DNA from: Clostridium sp. Marseille-P2415
GTDB taxonomy: Bacteria > Bacillota > Clostridia > Lachnospirales > Lachnospiraceae
DNA length: 64,000 bases
Reading direction: 5' to 3'
Assembly: GCF_900155545.1 (NCBI RefSeq)
Contig: NZ_LT732525.1
Span: 443,424 to 507,423, forward strand
A program made the position numbers and the translations under genes. The notes under the pieces were generated by a model. The model made no database searches. It was not told where the DNA came from and saw only the letters and a program-made list of their open reading frames with translations. Each line of letters opens with the position of its first letter. Position 1 is the stretch's first letter. Positions 16,568-25,895 of this stretch are shown one piece after another.

Positions 16568-18323
16568 TTACGTACACTCCATACATGGCTCCTGTAAAGC
16601 GCTTGCCTTTTACAAGGCCCTCCGAACAGATGGATGTCACATCTGTCCATTGCCACAGAAGCTTTCCGTTTAATAAAAAGGTTCTCACAAGTCCGTTTGT
16701 ATCCACCCGGAATGTTACCGGGCCATGAAACCGGAATGGCTTTGTTTCTGTCCTTACATAGGTATCGTCTACATATTCGGATACAAATACCCGGTCTCTT
16801 GTCACGCCGAATTTTATGTAAGTATTCTCATCATAGTAGAGGGTCACACCTGCATCCGAGGTAAATTCCTCCAATCCCTCATCGGGAAAACTCATTTCAA
16901 ATTCCACGGAAAAGCGGAAATCCGGCTGGCACTTCACAAGAAGGCTCTTACACTCCCTCTGATACAGGTCCAGCCCATCCCCCCTGATCCATAAGGTTCC
17001 ATCGTCGGCTTCACGGATGATCTCCGGATCTTTTGTTCTGGGGGAAAGCCATACCTCGGCTGCCTGCCCCTCAATATTCTGTCCTGGAGTTTCCGGAAAC
17101 GGCAAAGCTGCCATGTAGGATGGCCCTCTTCCCCGGTTGATGACAGGCCAGCCATCGGTTGACCAGGTCATTTCATCCAGGCAGGTTTCTCTGCCTAACA
17201 TTCCCCACCGGCCGTCTAAGAAGCGGGAACACAGGTATACGATGAACCATCTTCCGTCAGGTGTCCGGACCGGCTTTCCATGGCCGCAGCACTGAATGCT
17301 TCCGATCTCATCCTTTTGCTGTAAAATGGGATTATAGGGACAGTCCTCATATGGGCCAAACAGGCTTTTTGACCTTGCCGCAGTGATCATGTGGCCTTTC
17401 CCCGTTCCTCCCTCTGCAAGAAAACAGTAATAGTATCCATCCTTTTTTATTATATGGGGCCCCTCCGGCGCATGGCCGGAATGACCGTACCATATAAGAG
17501 ACGGCTCTGAGAGAATCTGCTTTCCGTCCTCTGATATCTCCATGATCCGGGCTCCCCGGTTTAAAAGCATGTACCGTTTCCCATCGTCATCGGTAAAAAT
17601 AGAGGGGTCGATCCCCAGTACATTGTGGATGACCGGTGTTTCGTAAGGCCCCTCCGGATTCCCGGAACTGGTGACCATCTGGGTCTGGATAAAGGGGGCA
17701 TCGTCGTTCCTTCTCAAGGTGGCGCAGATATAGAACCTTCCGTTATGATAGCTGATATCCGGAGCCCAAAAGCCCCTCCCGCCCTCCAGCTCCCCTAAGT
17801 ATTCCTCCGCCCATTTCCGGTCCGTCACCGCATATCCGATGCTTTTCCAGTGGATTAGATCCCTGGAATGGGAAATGGGGATGCAGGGAAAATAGATGAA
17901 ACTGGAGTTGACCATATAGTAGTCTTCCCCCACCCGAACGATGCTGGGGTCCGGATGCATTCCCCTGCGCACCGGATTCCGGTAGCATTTCTCATAGGAA
18001 AAACCGCAGGCCGACTGAAAATATTCTTCAATGAGGCCCCCACCTTCCCCTCCGGTCAAACGTCTGCGGGCCAGATCATAGGGCGTCACCATGGCCTGAT
18101 TGGCCCATGTGGGATCCATACCGCATTTTTCCACCAGATATTTTATAAGCTTTAAATTATTACCTTTTACTGCGTAATGAAGCAGACCGTTTCCCTCTTC
18201 ATCGCAGTCCTCCGTATTGAAGGAGTAATCGATCAGACGGATCACTGCCGCCTCATCTCCTCTTTCGGCTGCTTCAAAGGCCTGTTTCGCAGCTGCTTCT
18301 GTCTTCGATGTGTATGAAATCAT
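16521..18323 (-). CDS. Ankyrin-repeat / GH43 glycosidase fusion
   Basis: Protein of 600 residues. Residues about 9-100 form two to three ankyrin repeats (AAERGDEAAVIRLID, GNGLLHYAVKGNNLKLIKYLVEK, TPYDLARR). From about 115 a GH43 five-blade propeller follows, with the base Asp in HPDPSIV, the modulating Asp in GIDPSIFTDDDG and the acid Glu in APEGPHI. A beta-sandwich domain fills the C-terminus from about 430. GH43 enzymes release arabinose or xylose from side chains or ends. No signal peptide, so cytoplasmic. The ankyrin part is unusual for a glycosidase and may bind a protein partner. It overlaps the upstream GH43 gene by 50 bases. Confidence 0.85.
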   Translation of the reverse strand: MISYTSKTEAAAKQAFEAAERGDEAAVIRLIDYSFNTEDCDEEGNGLLHYAVKGNNLKLIKYLVEKCGMDPTWANQAMVTPYDLARRRLTGGEGGGLIEEYFQSACGFSYEKCYRNPVRRGMHPDPSIVRVGEDYYMVNSSFIYFPCIPISHSRDLIHWKSIGYAVTDRKWAEEYLGELEGGRGFWAPDISYHNGRFYICATLRRNDDAPFIQTQMVTSSGNPEGPYETPVIHNVLGIDPSIFTDDDGKRYMLLNRGARIMEISEDGKQILSEPSLIWYGHSGHAPEGPHIIKKDGYYYCFLAEGGTGKGHMITAARSKSLFGPYEDCPYNPILQQKDEIGSIQCCGHGKPVRTPDGRWFIVYLCSRFLDGRWGMLGRETCLDEMTWSTDGWPVINRGRGPSYMAALPFPETPGQNIEGQAAEVWLSPRTKDPEIIREADDGTLWIRGDGLDLYQRECKSLLVKCQPDFRFSVEFEMSFPDEGLEEFTSDAGVTLYYDENTYIKFGVTRDRVFVSEYVDDTYVRTETKPFRFHGPVTFRVDTNGLVRTFLLNGKLLWQWTDVTSICSEGLVKGKRFTGAMYGVYVNGSNLLCWRQHSEIQ

Positions 18324-19806
18324 ATTCCCCGTACCCTTCTGAAATTACATTGTTTTTGTTTGAGCTCCAGAGACAGAGCTTTGCTCCGGTCCAGGTGGCC
18401 CTGCGCAGGGAATTGGCCCCTCCTATGGGGGTGTAGCGTATCCCATCCGCAGACCAGAAAAACCGGTAGGTCTTGTTCCGGAATACTTCCACCTTAAGAT
18501 AAACCGTATCCTTCTCACAGGGGCAGGAAACCTCCCGGATCTCCTTTGCCTCTCCCTCATATTCCTTCTGTATCACGGTTCCTGAATAGAGCACAAGCTG
18601 ATTGCCGGTCTCCGTCTTCATCAGCCCCATGTATGCATAAGAATGGCCGATCATGCCGATAACGGCCATATCCCCTGTCTTCTTTCCCTTAAGCTTTACC
18701 TTTGTTACCGCAGAAAAGGCCTGATGTTTCGGAATCTGGGTCATGGCGTTGGGGGCATACCATAAAAGATTTTCTCTTGCCGGGTTCGCAAGACAGGAAA
18801 GCCGGATCCCGGAATGGCCCTTCAGGGAATAGAAGGAATCCTGCGGGTTTGCCTGCCACTGCCACTGAAGGCCCAGGCGGTTCCCGCTAAAATCATCGGA
18901 CTGGGCAATCCGGTACTCCGGCTGTCCTTCGGCCGGAATATCCCACTCCTTCACCGGTTCTCCGATGCCATCCCCGTTTTGCTCGCTTCCTATAAAGGGC
19001 CATCCTGCGTTAAAGCACAGTGGCTGAAGATGGGTGATCCTGCCCAGCTCGATCACATCCTGGAAATGGATGAACCAGTGCCGTCCGTCGGTCCCTGTCA
19101 CCCAGCCTCCCTGGTGAGGACCGTTTACATCCGTATTCCCCTGGTGCATGACGATCCGGTATTCATATGGCCCTGTGACAGATTCTGCGCGCAGAGCGGA
19201 CTGCCAGCCGTTTGCCACGCCTCCGGAAGGCATCAGAATATAATAATATCCCCGGTACTTGTAAAGCTTCGGCCCTTCCGTGGTAGGCCCCAGCTGCTTT
19301 CCGTCAAAAATAGTGACCGGCTCTCCCAAGAGCTTTGTGCACTGGGAGTCCATCTCCACCAGATCCAGCCGGTGCTTGATGCCGCTGCGGCTATTTGCGT
19401 AGGCAAATACCATGTAAGCCTTCCCATCGTCATCCCAGAAGGGACATGGATCGATCCAGCCCTTAGCCGGATGCAGGCAGTTCAAGGCAAACTCTCCATA
19501 AGGATCTGCAGACCTTGCCACAAAGATCCCCTCATCGGGCAGCGGAACAAACACGTAGAATATCCCGTCATGGAAGCGGATGGACGGAGCCCAGGTTCCG
19601 GAACCATGGGAAGGTTTGTCGTATTTTTCAAAGGGAAGAGAGCGGACACAATAGTTGATGATTTCCCAGTGGACCAGATCTCTGGAATGGAGAAGGGGAA
19701 CCCCTGGAAGATAGGTAAAGGAAGAGGCCACCATATAGTAATCCTCTCCCACCCGGATGACATCCGGATCTGAATAATCTGCATACAAAATCGGATTCTG
19801 ATACAT
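18274..19806 (-). CDS. GH43 beta-xylosidase / arabinofuranosidase
   Basis: Intracellular GH43 glycosidase of 510 residues. The propeller starts at the N-terminus with the base Asp in YSDPDVI (D13). The transition-state Asp is in GWIDPCPFWDDDG and the acid Glu in TTEGPKLY. The last about 190 residues form a GH43_C2-type beta-sandwich. The order resembles subfamily 12 beta-xylosidases, but arabinofuranosidase activity cannot be excluded. No signal peptide. It follows the LplABC-type importer after a weak hairpin and leads a GH43-GH43-esterase block, so it probably trims imported arabinoxylan or pectic side-chain oligomers. Confidence 0.87.
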   Translation of the reverse strand: MYQNPILYADYSDPDVIRVGEDYYMVASSFTYLPGVPLLHSRDLVHWEIINYCVRSLPFEKYDKPSHGSGTWAPSIRFHDGIFYVFVPLPDEGIFVARSADPYGEFALNCLHPAKGWIDPCPFWDDDGKAYMVFAYANSRSGIKHRLDLVEMDSQCTKLLGEPVTIFDGKQLGPTTEGPKLYKYRGYYYILMPSGGVANGWQSALRAESVTGPYEYRIVMHQGNTDVNGPHQGGWVTGTDGRHWFIHFQDVIELGRITHLQPLCFNAGWPFIGSEQNGDGIGEPVKEWDIPAEGQPEYRIAQSDDFSGNRLGLQWQWQANPQDSFYSLKGHSGIRLSCLANPARENLLWYAPNAMTQIPKHQAFSAVTKVKLKGKKTGDMAVIGMIGHSYAYMGLMKTETGNQLVLYSGTVIQKEYEGEAKEIREVSCPCEKDTVYLKVEVFRNKTYRFFWSADGIRYTPIGGANSLRRATWTGAKLCLWSSNKNNVISEGYGEYDFIHIEDRSSCETGL

Positions 19807-19886
19807 TGTTATTACCCCCGTTTTGAAATTTTAGTCAAGCGGATATTCGCAGTCCGCTTCGCTATTTGATTCGGTTAAATACAGAG

Positions 19887-19913
19887 AAAAAGGGACAGAC
19901 ATTCTGCCCCTTT
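19887..19913 (-). terminator. Weak terminator/attenuator between importer and GH43 genes
   Basis: Reading leftward, AAAGGGGCAGA pairs with TCTGTCCCTTT (one mismatch) across a three-base loop, followed by TTCTCTG. It may lower enzyme expression relative to importer expression. Confidence 0.5.
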
Positions 19914-19926
19914 CCCTGCCAGGCCG

Positions 19927-20763
19927 CTATTCCTTTACGGCTCCGATGTTGACGCCCTGAATAAAGTATTTCTGGCAGAACGGATATATGATCATAAAGG
20001 GCAGGATTGCAACGATAACCGCAGCATTTTTCACCGTATTCTCCGTTGCGCCACCAACTGCAGTCGGCAGATCACTTCCCATTATAACAGACCTTAACTT
20101 CATTTGGAAGTTGTAAAGGTTTTCATTCGTGATATAAAGCTTATAATTGGTGTAGTCATTCCAGTAACCTACGGCATACATCAGACCGATGGCCGTAAGA
20201 GCTGCCTTGGAAAGAGGAAGGACGATCCCGAAGAATATCCTCATGGGGGAACAGCCGTCTATCTCCGCGGATTCAAACAGGCTTACCGGAATTCCTTCAA
20301 AGAAATTTCTCATCAGGACCATATTGTAGACATTGATGGCCGGAAGAAGAATTACCACAAACAGGGTATTGGTCAGATGAAGCCCCTTCATCACCAGATA
20401 GGTGGGGATCATACCGCCGTTAAATATCATCGTAAACAGCAGAAGGTTTGCAAAAAAATTTCTGCCCGGCATCTTCCACTGGATCAGGACATATGCTCCC
20501 AGAGTGGAAATGGTGAGGCCGGTAAAGGTCCCCGCCACTGTGGTAAGACAGGATACCAGAAATGGCCGGTACAGAGTCGGGTTTGTGAATACGGAAATGT
20601 ATCCCTCCAAACCAAACTCCTCCGGAAGCAGCTTCATACCGTAAGCTGTTTTTAAATCCAGGGAGTCGATAAGGACTTTGTAAATGGGGATAATCATGAT
20701 AAAGCTTATGAGCACGAATATCAACACCAGCACATAGTCAAATGCGGTCGCTTTCTTTTTCAT
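19927..20763 (-). CDS. Sugar ABC transporter permease (LplC type)
   Basis: Permease of 278 residues with six membrane helices and the EAA coupling loop ESAEIDGCSPMRIFFGIVLPLSK near residue 165, the MalG-side signature. The ending FIQGVNIGAVKE is typical of the LplC/YtcP group. It works with the adjacent MalF-side permease and binding protein. No ATPase gene lies in the operon, as is usual for these systems, which share an MsmX-type ATPase. It starts 14 bases after the upstream permease. Confidence 0.9.
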   Translation of the reverse strand: MKKKATAFDYVLVLIFVLISFIMIIPIYKVLIDSLDLKTAYGMKLLPEEFGLEGYISVFTNPTLYRPFLVSCLTTVAGTFTGLTISTLGAYVLIQWKMPGRNFFANLLLFTMIFNGGMIPTYLVMKGLHLTNTLFVVILLPAINVYNMVLMRNFFEGIPVSLFESAEIDGCSPMRIFFGIVLPLSKAALTAIGLMYAVGYWNDYTNYKLYITNENLYNFQMKLRSVIMGSDLPTAVGGATENTVKNAAVIVAILPFMIIYPFCQKYFIQGVNIGAVKE

Positions 20764-20777
20764 TTTCTTTCTCCCCC

Positions 20778-21737
20778 CTATACAATTCCTCTTCCGCGGA
20801 CCTTGTGGCTTGCCTTATTGCAGATCAGGACAAGGAAGCAGCCTACCAGTGAGGAGGTCAGGCCCACTGCTGTGGTATAGCCGTAGTCAGGAAGAGCGCC
20901 GGAATTGAATGTTTGTGTGTAAATATAAGTTTGAAGTACATCCGCCTTCTGAACGACCGCATCATTCTGCAGTACGAATACGGATTCAAATAAGTTCATG
21001 ACCTTGGCAAGATTTAAAATCAGAACCGTGATGATGGTATTGGAAAGACCTGGCAGGGTGATGTAACGCATCTGGTTCCAGCGCCCTGCCCCGTCCATGG
21101 AGGCAGCTTCGTAAAGCTCCGGGCTGATCCCGGCAAGCGTCGCCATGAAGATGATCGTTCCCCAGCCGGTATCCTTCCAGATGTTGATGATGTAAAACAT
21201 CGGCCGCCACCAGTTCTGATTACCCAGAAAATAGACTCCTTCTTTTACAATGCCGAGCTTCATTAATATGGAGTTGATCAGTCCGGCACTGGTCGGAGAG
21301 AGAATCAAGGTAAAGACGGAGGCAGTCACTACCCATGACATGAAATGGGGAAGATATACCACCGTCTGGGAAAACTTTTTGAATATCAGGGATCTGAGCT
21401 CATTGAGCATAAGAGAAAGCATAACTCCCATGAAAGTATTTAACAGAAGCTTGATCACGCTTAAGGTTATGGTATTGCCGAAAGCACTCCAGAACCCTGG
21501 CATGTTAATCATCTTCTGAAAATTTGCCAGGCCTACGAATACAGGGTCCTTGATGCCTTTGTAGGTATAGAAGGCAAGCCGTATCCCAAACATGGGAAGA
21601 TAATGAAAGACCACTGCAAAAATAAGGACAGGAAGAAACATCATATAAAATCCTCTGTAATAATAAACCGAAACAAGCAGAGGACGTTTATTTTCGCCTG
21701 CAGCGTTTGCTGCAGGCCTTTTCTTTATTTTACTCAT
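20778..21737 (-). CDS. Sugar ABC transporter permease (LplB type)
   Basis: Permease of 319 residues with a basic, Ala-rich N-terminal tail, six helices and the EAA loop YEAASMDGAGRWNQMRYITLP near residue 215. It matches the LplB/YteP group, whose members import complex oligosaccharides or pectin breakdown products. It pairs with the 278-residue permease, and it lies 16 bases after the binding-protein gene in the same operon. Confidence 0.9.
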   Translation of the reverse strand: MSKIKKRPAANAAGENKRPLLVSVYYYRGFYMMFLPVLIFAVVFHYLPMFGIRLAFYTYKGIKDPVFVGLANFQKMINMPGFWSAFGNTITLSVIKLLLNTFMGVMLSLMLNELRSLIFKKFSQTVVYLPHFMSWVVTASVFTLILSPTSAGLINSILMKLGIVKEGVYFLGNQNWWRPMFYIINIWKDTGWGTIIFMATLAGISPELYEAASMDGAGRWNQMRYITLPGLSNTIITVLILNLAKVMNLFESVFVLQNDAVVQKADVLQTYIYTQTFNSGALPDYGYTTAVGLTSSLVGCFLVLICNKASHKVRGRGIV

Positions 21738-21753
21738 ACTCTACCTTCCTGAA

Positions 21754-23325
21754 CTATTTTGCAGATGCCTGTTCATTCAGGGAATCAACGATCATCTGGG
21801 ACCATTTTGCCCCGTTCTCAGCCTCAAAGCGCTTATAACCTTCTTCGATGGAGGTTCCCTGGACGACAACGTCCGCAATGATGGAGTTCTTTAACGTGGT
21901 CAAATCTCCGTTGTAGGTCGCCATTACCTCAGTGGAAGGAACGATCTGGGCCTGGCGGCAGTTTTCATTGAACATGGTCTGGGATTCCCTGGCTGATTTC
22001 TCAACAGTATCTTCCCCCGGATTATTATCCCATTTCACAATGGAGAGCATGGGATCCATGTGCTGTTTTGTATACTGGGTTCCTGGAACCTCCAGGCTTT
22101 CCTTTAAATGGAACACGCCATCCCCATATGGATTATCCAGTATTGTCTCCGCCTTTGTTGACCAGTGGACATCTTCCACACCGTAGGTCCACAGAGTCTG
22201 CATATCTCCTCCATCCAGCATGGATTCGATGAGATATTTGTACACGCCCTCCGGATTCTCACAGGCAGATGTGATTGCCCATACAGGAGGAATCCTCTCG
22301 ATATAAGTACCTGTTTCCTTGAGAGGTTTCAATGCTACCAGCCCGCCGTCTTTTCCGTTTTTCTCCAGATTGCTCTTTAAATTGGTTGCCCATGTACCTG
22401 CCCAGTAAGTAAATACACCAAACTTATCCTCATAAAATTTATTGCGGCAATCCTTGCTGCCGTTGGTCAGGGTTTCCTTATCGATATAGCCGGCTGCATA
22501 GGCTTCTCTCAGCCTTGTCAGGGCTTCCTTAAAATTATCCTTTGTAAATCCGTCGTACCATACGCCGTCATCTCCCTTTATAAAGGAAGGGTATGCATCC
22601 TGATAGAATTCCGGCAGATAGTTTACAAAGGGAGCCTCTGTTCCAACGATTCCAGGCGCGGAAACGCCGTAGGTGTCCCCATTGACTCCGTTCCCATCCG
22701 GGTCGCCCTCTGTAAATGCCTTCAGCATGTTCAAATACTCGTCATAGGTTTCAGGAACCTCTAATCCGCAGTTGTCCAGCCAAGCTTTCTTTACATAGGT
22801 GATACAGCCATTTCCTCTGGTAACCGGGAAGCCATATAAGTGCCCGTCAATCTTCATATTATCAATTACATCCTCACCTGTTACACGTCCGGAAGCCTTT
22901 AACTCTGAATTCTCCCAGGCATCTGTCATGTCCCACAGCGCACCCTCCTGCGCATATCCGGTATAATAGGAAGAAGACAGAATGATTGCATCGGGCCAGT
23001 TTTCAGGACCGGAAGCAAAGGTCTGGCCAACCACATCATAGTAGGCGTCATGATCCGGCTGTATAAACTCCAGATCAATTCCGGTAAGCTCCTCCCACCT
23101 TTTTTCAAAGGCATCTCTGTTGTTAATCTTGGTTGTTACCGTTCCGTCTACCAAAACGGTAATCTTTTCCGGCTTTTTGATCTCATTTTCCGCCGTTGTT
23201 TCCCCGGTAGCTGAGCCGGAACCCGTGGTTGGTGCTTCTGCAGTCTTTGAGGCGCATCCGCTTAAGATGACAGAGGCCGCCATTGTCACGGCCATTCCAG
23301 CTGCAAGCATTTTCTTAATTCTCAT
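21754..23325 (-). CDS. Sugar-binding lipoprotein (LplA-like)
   Basis: Extracellular solute-binding lipoprotein of 523 residues. The signal peptide MRIKKMLAAGMAVTMAASV ends in the lipobox ILSGC, giving a lipid-anchored Cys. The mature part begins with a Thr/Ser/Glu-rich linker and then follows the long LplA/YtcQ type (over 500 residues), which typically binds oligosaccharides. The ATG at 23325 is preferred over 23406 because GGGAGG lies just upstream and the signal peptide then starts the protein. First gene of the importer-GH43 operon, divergent from the AraC-type regulator. Confidence 0.9.
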   Translation of the reverse strand: MRIKKMLAAGMAVTMAASVILSGCASKTAEAPTTGSGSATGETTAENEIKKPEKITVLVDGTVTTKINNRDAFEKRWEELTGIDLEFIQPDHDAYYDVVGQTFASGPENWPDAIILSSSYYTGYAQEGALWDMTDAWENSELKASGRVTGEDVIDNMKIDGHLYGFPVTRGNGCITYVKKAWLDNCGLEVPETYDEYLNMLKAFTEGDPDGNGVNGDTYGVSAPGIVGTEAPFVNYLPEFYQDAYPSFIKGDDGVWYDGFTKDNFKEALTRLREAYAAGYIDKETLTNGSKDCRNKFYEDKFGVFTYWAGTWATNLKSNLEKNGKDGGLVALKPLKETGTYIERIPPVWAITSACENPEGVYKYLIESMLDGGDMQTLWTYGVEDVHWSTKAETILDNPYGDGVFHLKESLEVPGTQYTKQHMDPMLSIVKWDNNPGEDTVEKSARESQTMFNENCRQAQIVPSTEVMATYNGDLTTLKNSIIADVVVQGTSIEEGYKRFEAENGAKWSQMIVDSLNEQASAK

Positions 23326-23377
23326 TTCATACCTCCCATAAGAGTTTATTTGTGGTGCGAATTTTTTTCGCATTGCC

Positions 23378-23406
23378 ATAATAGCATCTGACCCACACGA
23401 TATCAA
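23378..23406 (-). promoter_or_regulatory. Promoter of the LplABC-GH43 operon
   Basis: On the minus strand TTGATA (23401-23406) and TATTAT (23378-23383) are separated by exactly 17 bases, about 50 bases before the binding-protein start. Confidence 0.65.
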
Positions 23407-23593
23407 CGCACAGTTTTACATGCCATTGTTCACTTTTTTCTATAACAGAACTTTTTTCTTTTTTTTATTGTGCAATTGATATGCTTTTCCCTTTTACCGG
23501 CGCTTTCAAATGAATGATATGTCAAAATACAGGCTGTTTTTGAGTACATTTTTTACTATCAGTGTGCAGATTTTACCCGGTTATCCCAATTTG

Positions 23594-23622
23594 TTGATTT
23601 TGATAGTATTTCATACTATAAT
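23594..23622 (+). promoter_or_regulatory. Promoter of the AraC-type regulator
   Basis: TTGATT (23594-23599), 17-bp spacer, TATAAT (23617-23622). The start site would fall near 23629, so the ATG at 23631 would have no leader. This supports the later ATG at 23652. Confidence 0.65.
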
Positions 23623-23651
23623 TTCTTCATATGAAAAAAGGAATGGTAACC

Positions 23652-25895
23652 ATGAAAAAACAAAACAACAGCATCCCATTTAAAAATCAGCTGATGTTGT
23701 CCTACATTATGATACTGGCAATAATTCTTATTATCGGAGTGATCCTGTACTACATCTCCTGCTGTCAGGTCAAAAACGGCATCAACAAACAGAACCGGCT
23801 CACCCTCTCCTCCTCTGTCACCCAGCTTGATTACACCATGAAGCTGATGAATGCAGCGGCGAGACAGACTTCTTCCAATATCCTGTTTAATGACCTTTCC
23901 CATCTCACAGGGGATGAAGAACCCGATTTTTACCATCTGGCCTATGAGACCCAGCTGAGTTTAAAATCCATCACTCCGGTAGAGTTGCTGCTTCCGATCA
24001 GCAATTCTTTTATTTACATGAAAAATTCCAAATATGCAGTTTCCTCCACCCTGTTCTCGGATTACGATTTTTATATCCGGCATAACACAACGTATCAGAT
24101 CGAACCCAAGCAGTTTACCAACGCCCTTTTAAACAGTGAGTTTTGGAACAAATTCATTCCCTTTGGACAATACCAGAGTACATCCAGGAGCTTTCTTTAC
24201 ATCCAGCCCCTCTCCGCCTCAGTTCTTAAAGCAGGAGCGGATTCTGTTCTGTGTTATGAATTCGACTACGATCTGATCACAGCCTATTTTTCAGACATGA
24301 ACTTATACGGAGAAGGGTACCTGGTGGCTTACGACAAGAACGGCTCCCAGACGTTCCTTCTGTCCGGCGCGGGGGAAGTAAGCAGCTCCGACACCTTAAA
24401 AGAACTGGATTACAGAAACCAGACTGCCCGCTTCACCCCGAAGGGAAACCGCCAGGAAATGCTGGTGACCACGGTTTCCTCTTCCTATAATAACTGGACC
24501 TATTATCTGGTCCAGCCTGCGGATAAGGCTTATTACTCGATCCTCCCTTACCAGCGCTTTTTTACAGCCATCACCATTGCGGCCTTATGTCTGGGCGGAA
24601 TCATTGCGGGAGTTTTTTCCTCCTTCGGCAGCCGCTGCCTAACCCAGCTCGCAAATGAACTGACCGTAACGGAATCCATGGCCACCTCTTTAAACCTTCT
24701 GGTGGAGAAACAGAAGCCTGTGGTCATAGAATCCTACATGAGAAGGATCATGGAGGGAAGCATCACCACCAACGATGAGATGCAGTACATCATAGGTGAG
24801 CTTTCCCTGGACCGGCCGGATACAAAATTCCATGTTCTGTACACCGAGGTATCCCCCTCCGAGGATTCCATGATCCGCTCCAATGATCTGGAGCTATGCC
24901 TCCAGAACTATGACATGCTGGTAAGGGAGGCCCTGCGCCGCTACTATCCTGACACCGGGTATATTTACAAGCCATCCGACCGGGTGTTTGCCATTTTGAT
25001 TGCCTCCGGCAAGTCTGTTCCCCCCGCGCAGGTCATCAGCCGGGACAGGGAAATTTTCACCGCCCTGCACAAAGAGCTTCTGGAAAAGTATGGGATCTGG
25101 ATCAGCGGCGGCTTAGGCGGCAGAAACAGCTTCATCTCCTACACATGGAAATCCTACCAGCAGGCGAAGGAAGCGAAATCCATTACAACGGTAGAAAAAT
25201 ATATTTTAAGCTGTGATTTCACTCAGTCCAGCGATGTCTATTACTACCCGGAAAGCCTTTCCGTCCAGTTAAGCGGATTTATTTCCATCGGAAACAAGGA
25301 TCAGGTCCATGAGCTGTTCAAGCTCATCAAGAATGAAAACACCGGAAAGAGAAATCTTTCCTACACCCAGCAGCGCTGGCTGATCTCCGATGTGCGCGCT
25401 ACTGTCTTCAAAAAAAGGCACAACATCATCACGGACGGTCTGGCGCCGGAAAAATTAAAGCTTTTGGACATGATCGACAAACAGTTTGAAGGAGAAATGA
25501 GCCTGGACAGCTTAAGAGCCATTGCTACCCAGCTGTGTGACGTATGCGGCTCCGAAGGAAATGAACTGATTCTTAAAATACAGGAATACATAAACAACAA
25601 CTATCACGATCCGAACTTGTGCCTGACAAAAATTTCCGATGAGTTCGGGATTTCGGAGAACTATTTCAGTTATCTGTTTAAAAAAGAGGTATCGGAAAAC
25701 TTTTCCACCTACTTAGAGCGGCTGCGCATGGCTAAGGCCAAGGAAATGATCCTGGAATCTGACACAAGCCTGTCCGCCCTGTACCAGTATCTTGGATATA
25801 ACAATGCCGCCTCCTTCCGGCGCGTATTTAAAAAGAATTTTGGTGTATCACCAAAGGAAATGAGGGATAAAGTCAATGCAAGACAGCAGATTTAA
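23652..25895 (+). CDS. Membrane-anchored AraC-family regulator
   Basis: One-component regulator of about 747 residues. A first membrane helix (LMLSYIMILAIILIIGVILYY) is followed by an extracellular sensor of about 240 residues, a second helix (TAITIAALCLGGIIAGVFSS), a cytoplasmic linker, and an AraC-type double helix-turn-helix in the last 100 residues (ISENYFSYLFKKE and YNNAASFRRVFKKNFGVSPK). Such proteins usually activate the neighbouring sugar importer operon, here divergent. ATG 23652 is preferred because AAGGAA lies about 9 bases upstream; ATG 23631 is the alternative. The 3' end overlaps the serine hydrolase gene by 20 bases. Confidence 0.87.
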   Translation: MKKQNNSIPFKNQLMLSYIMILAIILIIGVILYYISCCQVKNGINKQNRLTLSSSVTQLDYTMKLMNAAARQTSSNILFNDLSHLTGDEEPDFYHLAYETQLSLKSITPVELLLPISNSFIYMKNSKYAVSSTLFSDYDFYIRHNTTYQIEPKQFTNALLNSEFWNKFIPFGQYQSTSRSFLYIQPLSASVLKAGADSVLCYEFDYDLITAYFSDMNLYGEGYLVAYDKNGSQTFLLSGAGEVSSSDTLKELDYRNQTARFTPKGNRQEMLVTTVSSSYNNWTYYLVQPADKAYYSILPYQRFFTAITIAALCLGGIIAGVFSSFGSRCLTQLANELTVTESMATSLNLLVEKQKPVVIESYMRRIMEGSITTNDEMQYIIGELSLDRPDTKFHVLYTEVSPSEDSMIRSNDLELCLQNYDMLVREALRRYYPDTGYIYKPSDRVFAILIASGKSVPPAQVISRDREIFTALHKELLEKYGIWISGGLGGRNSFISYTWKSYQQAKEAKSITTVEKYILSCDFTQSSDVYYYPESLSVQLSGFISIGNKDQVHELFKLIKNENTGKRNLSYTQQRWLISDVRATVFKKRHNIITDGLAPEKLKLLDMIDKQFEGEMSLDSLRAIATQLCDVCGSEGNELILKIQEYINNNYHDPNLCLTKISDEFGISENYFSYLFKKEVSENFSTYLERLRMAKAKEMILESDTSLSALYQYLGYNNAASFRRVFKKNFGVSPKEMRDKVNARQQI

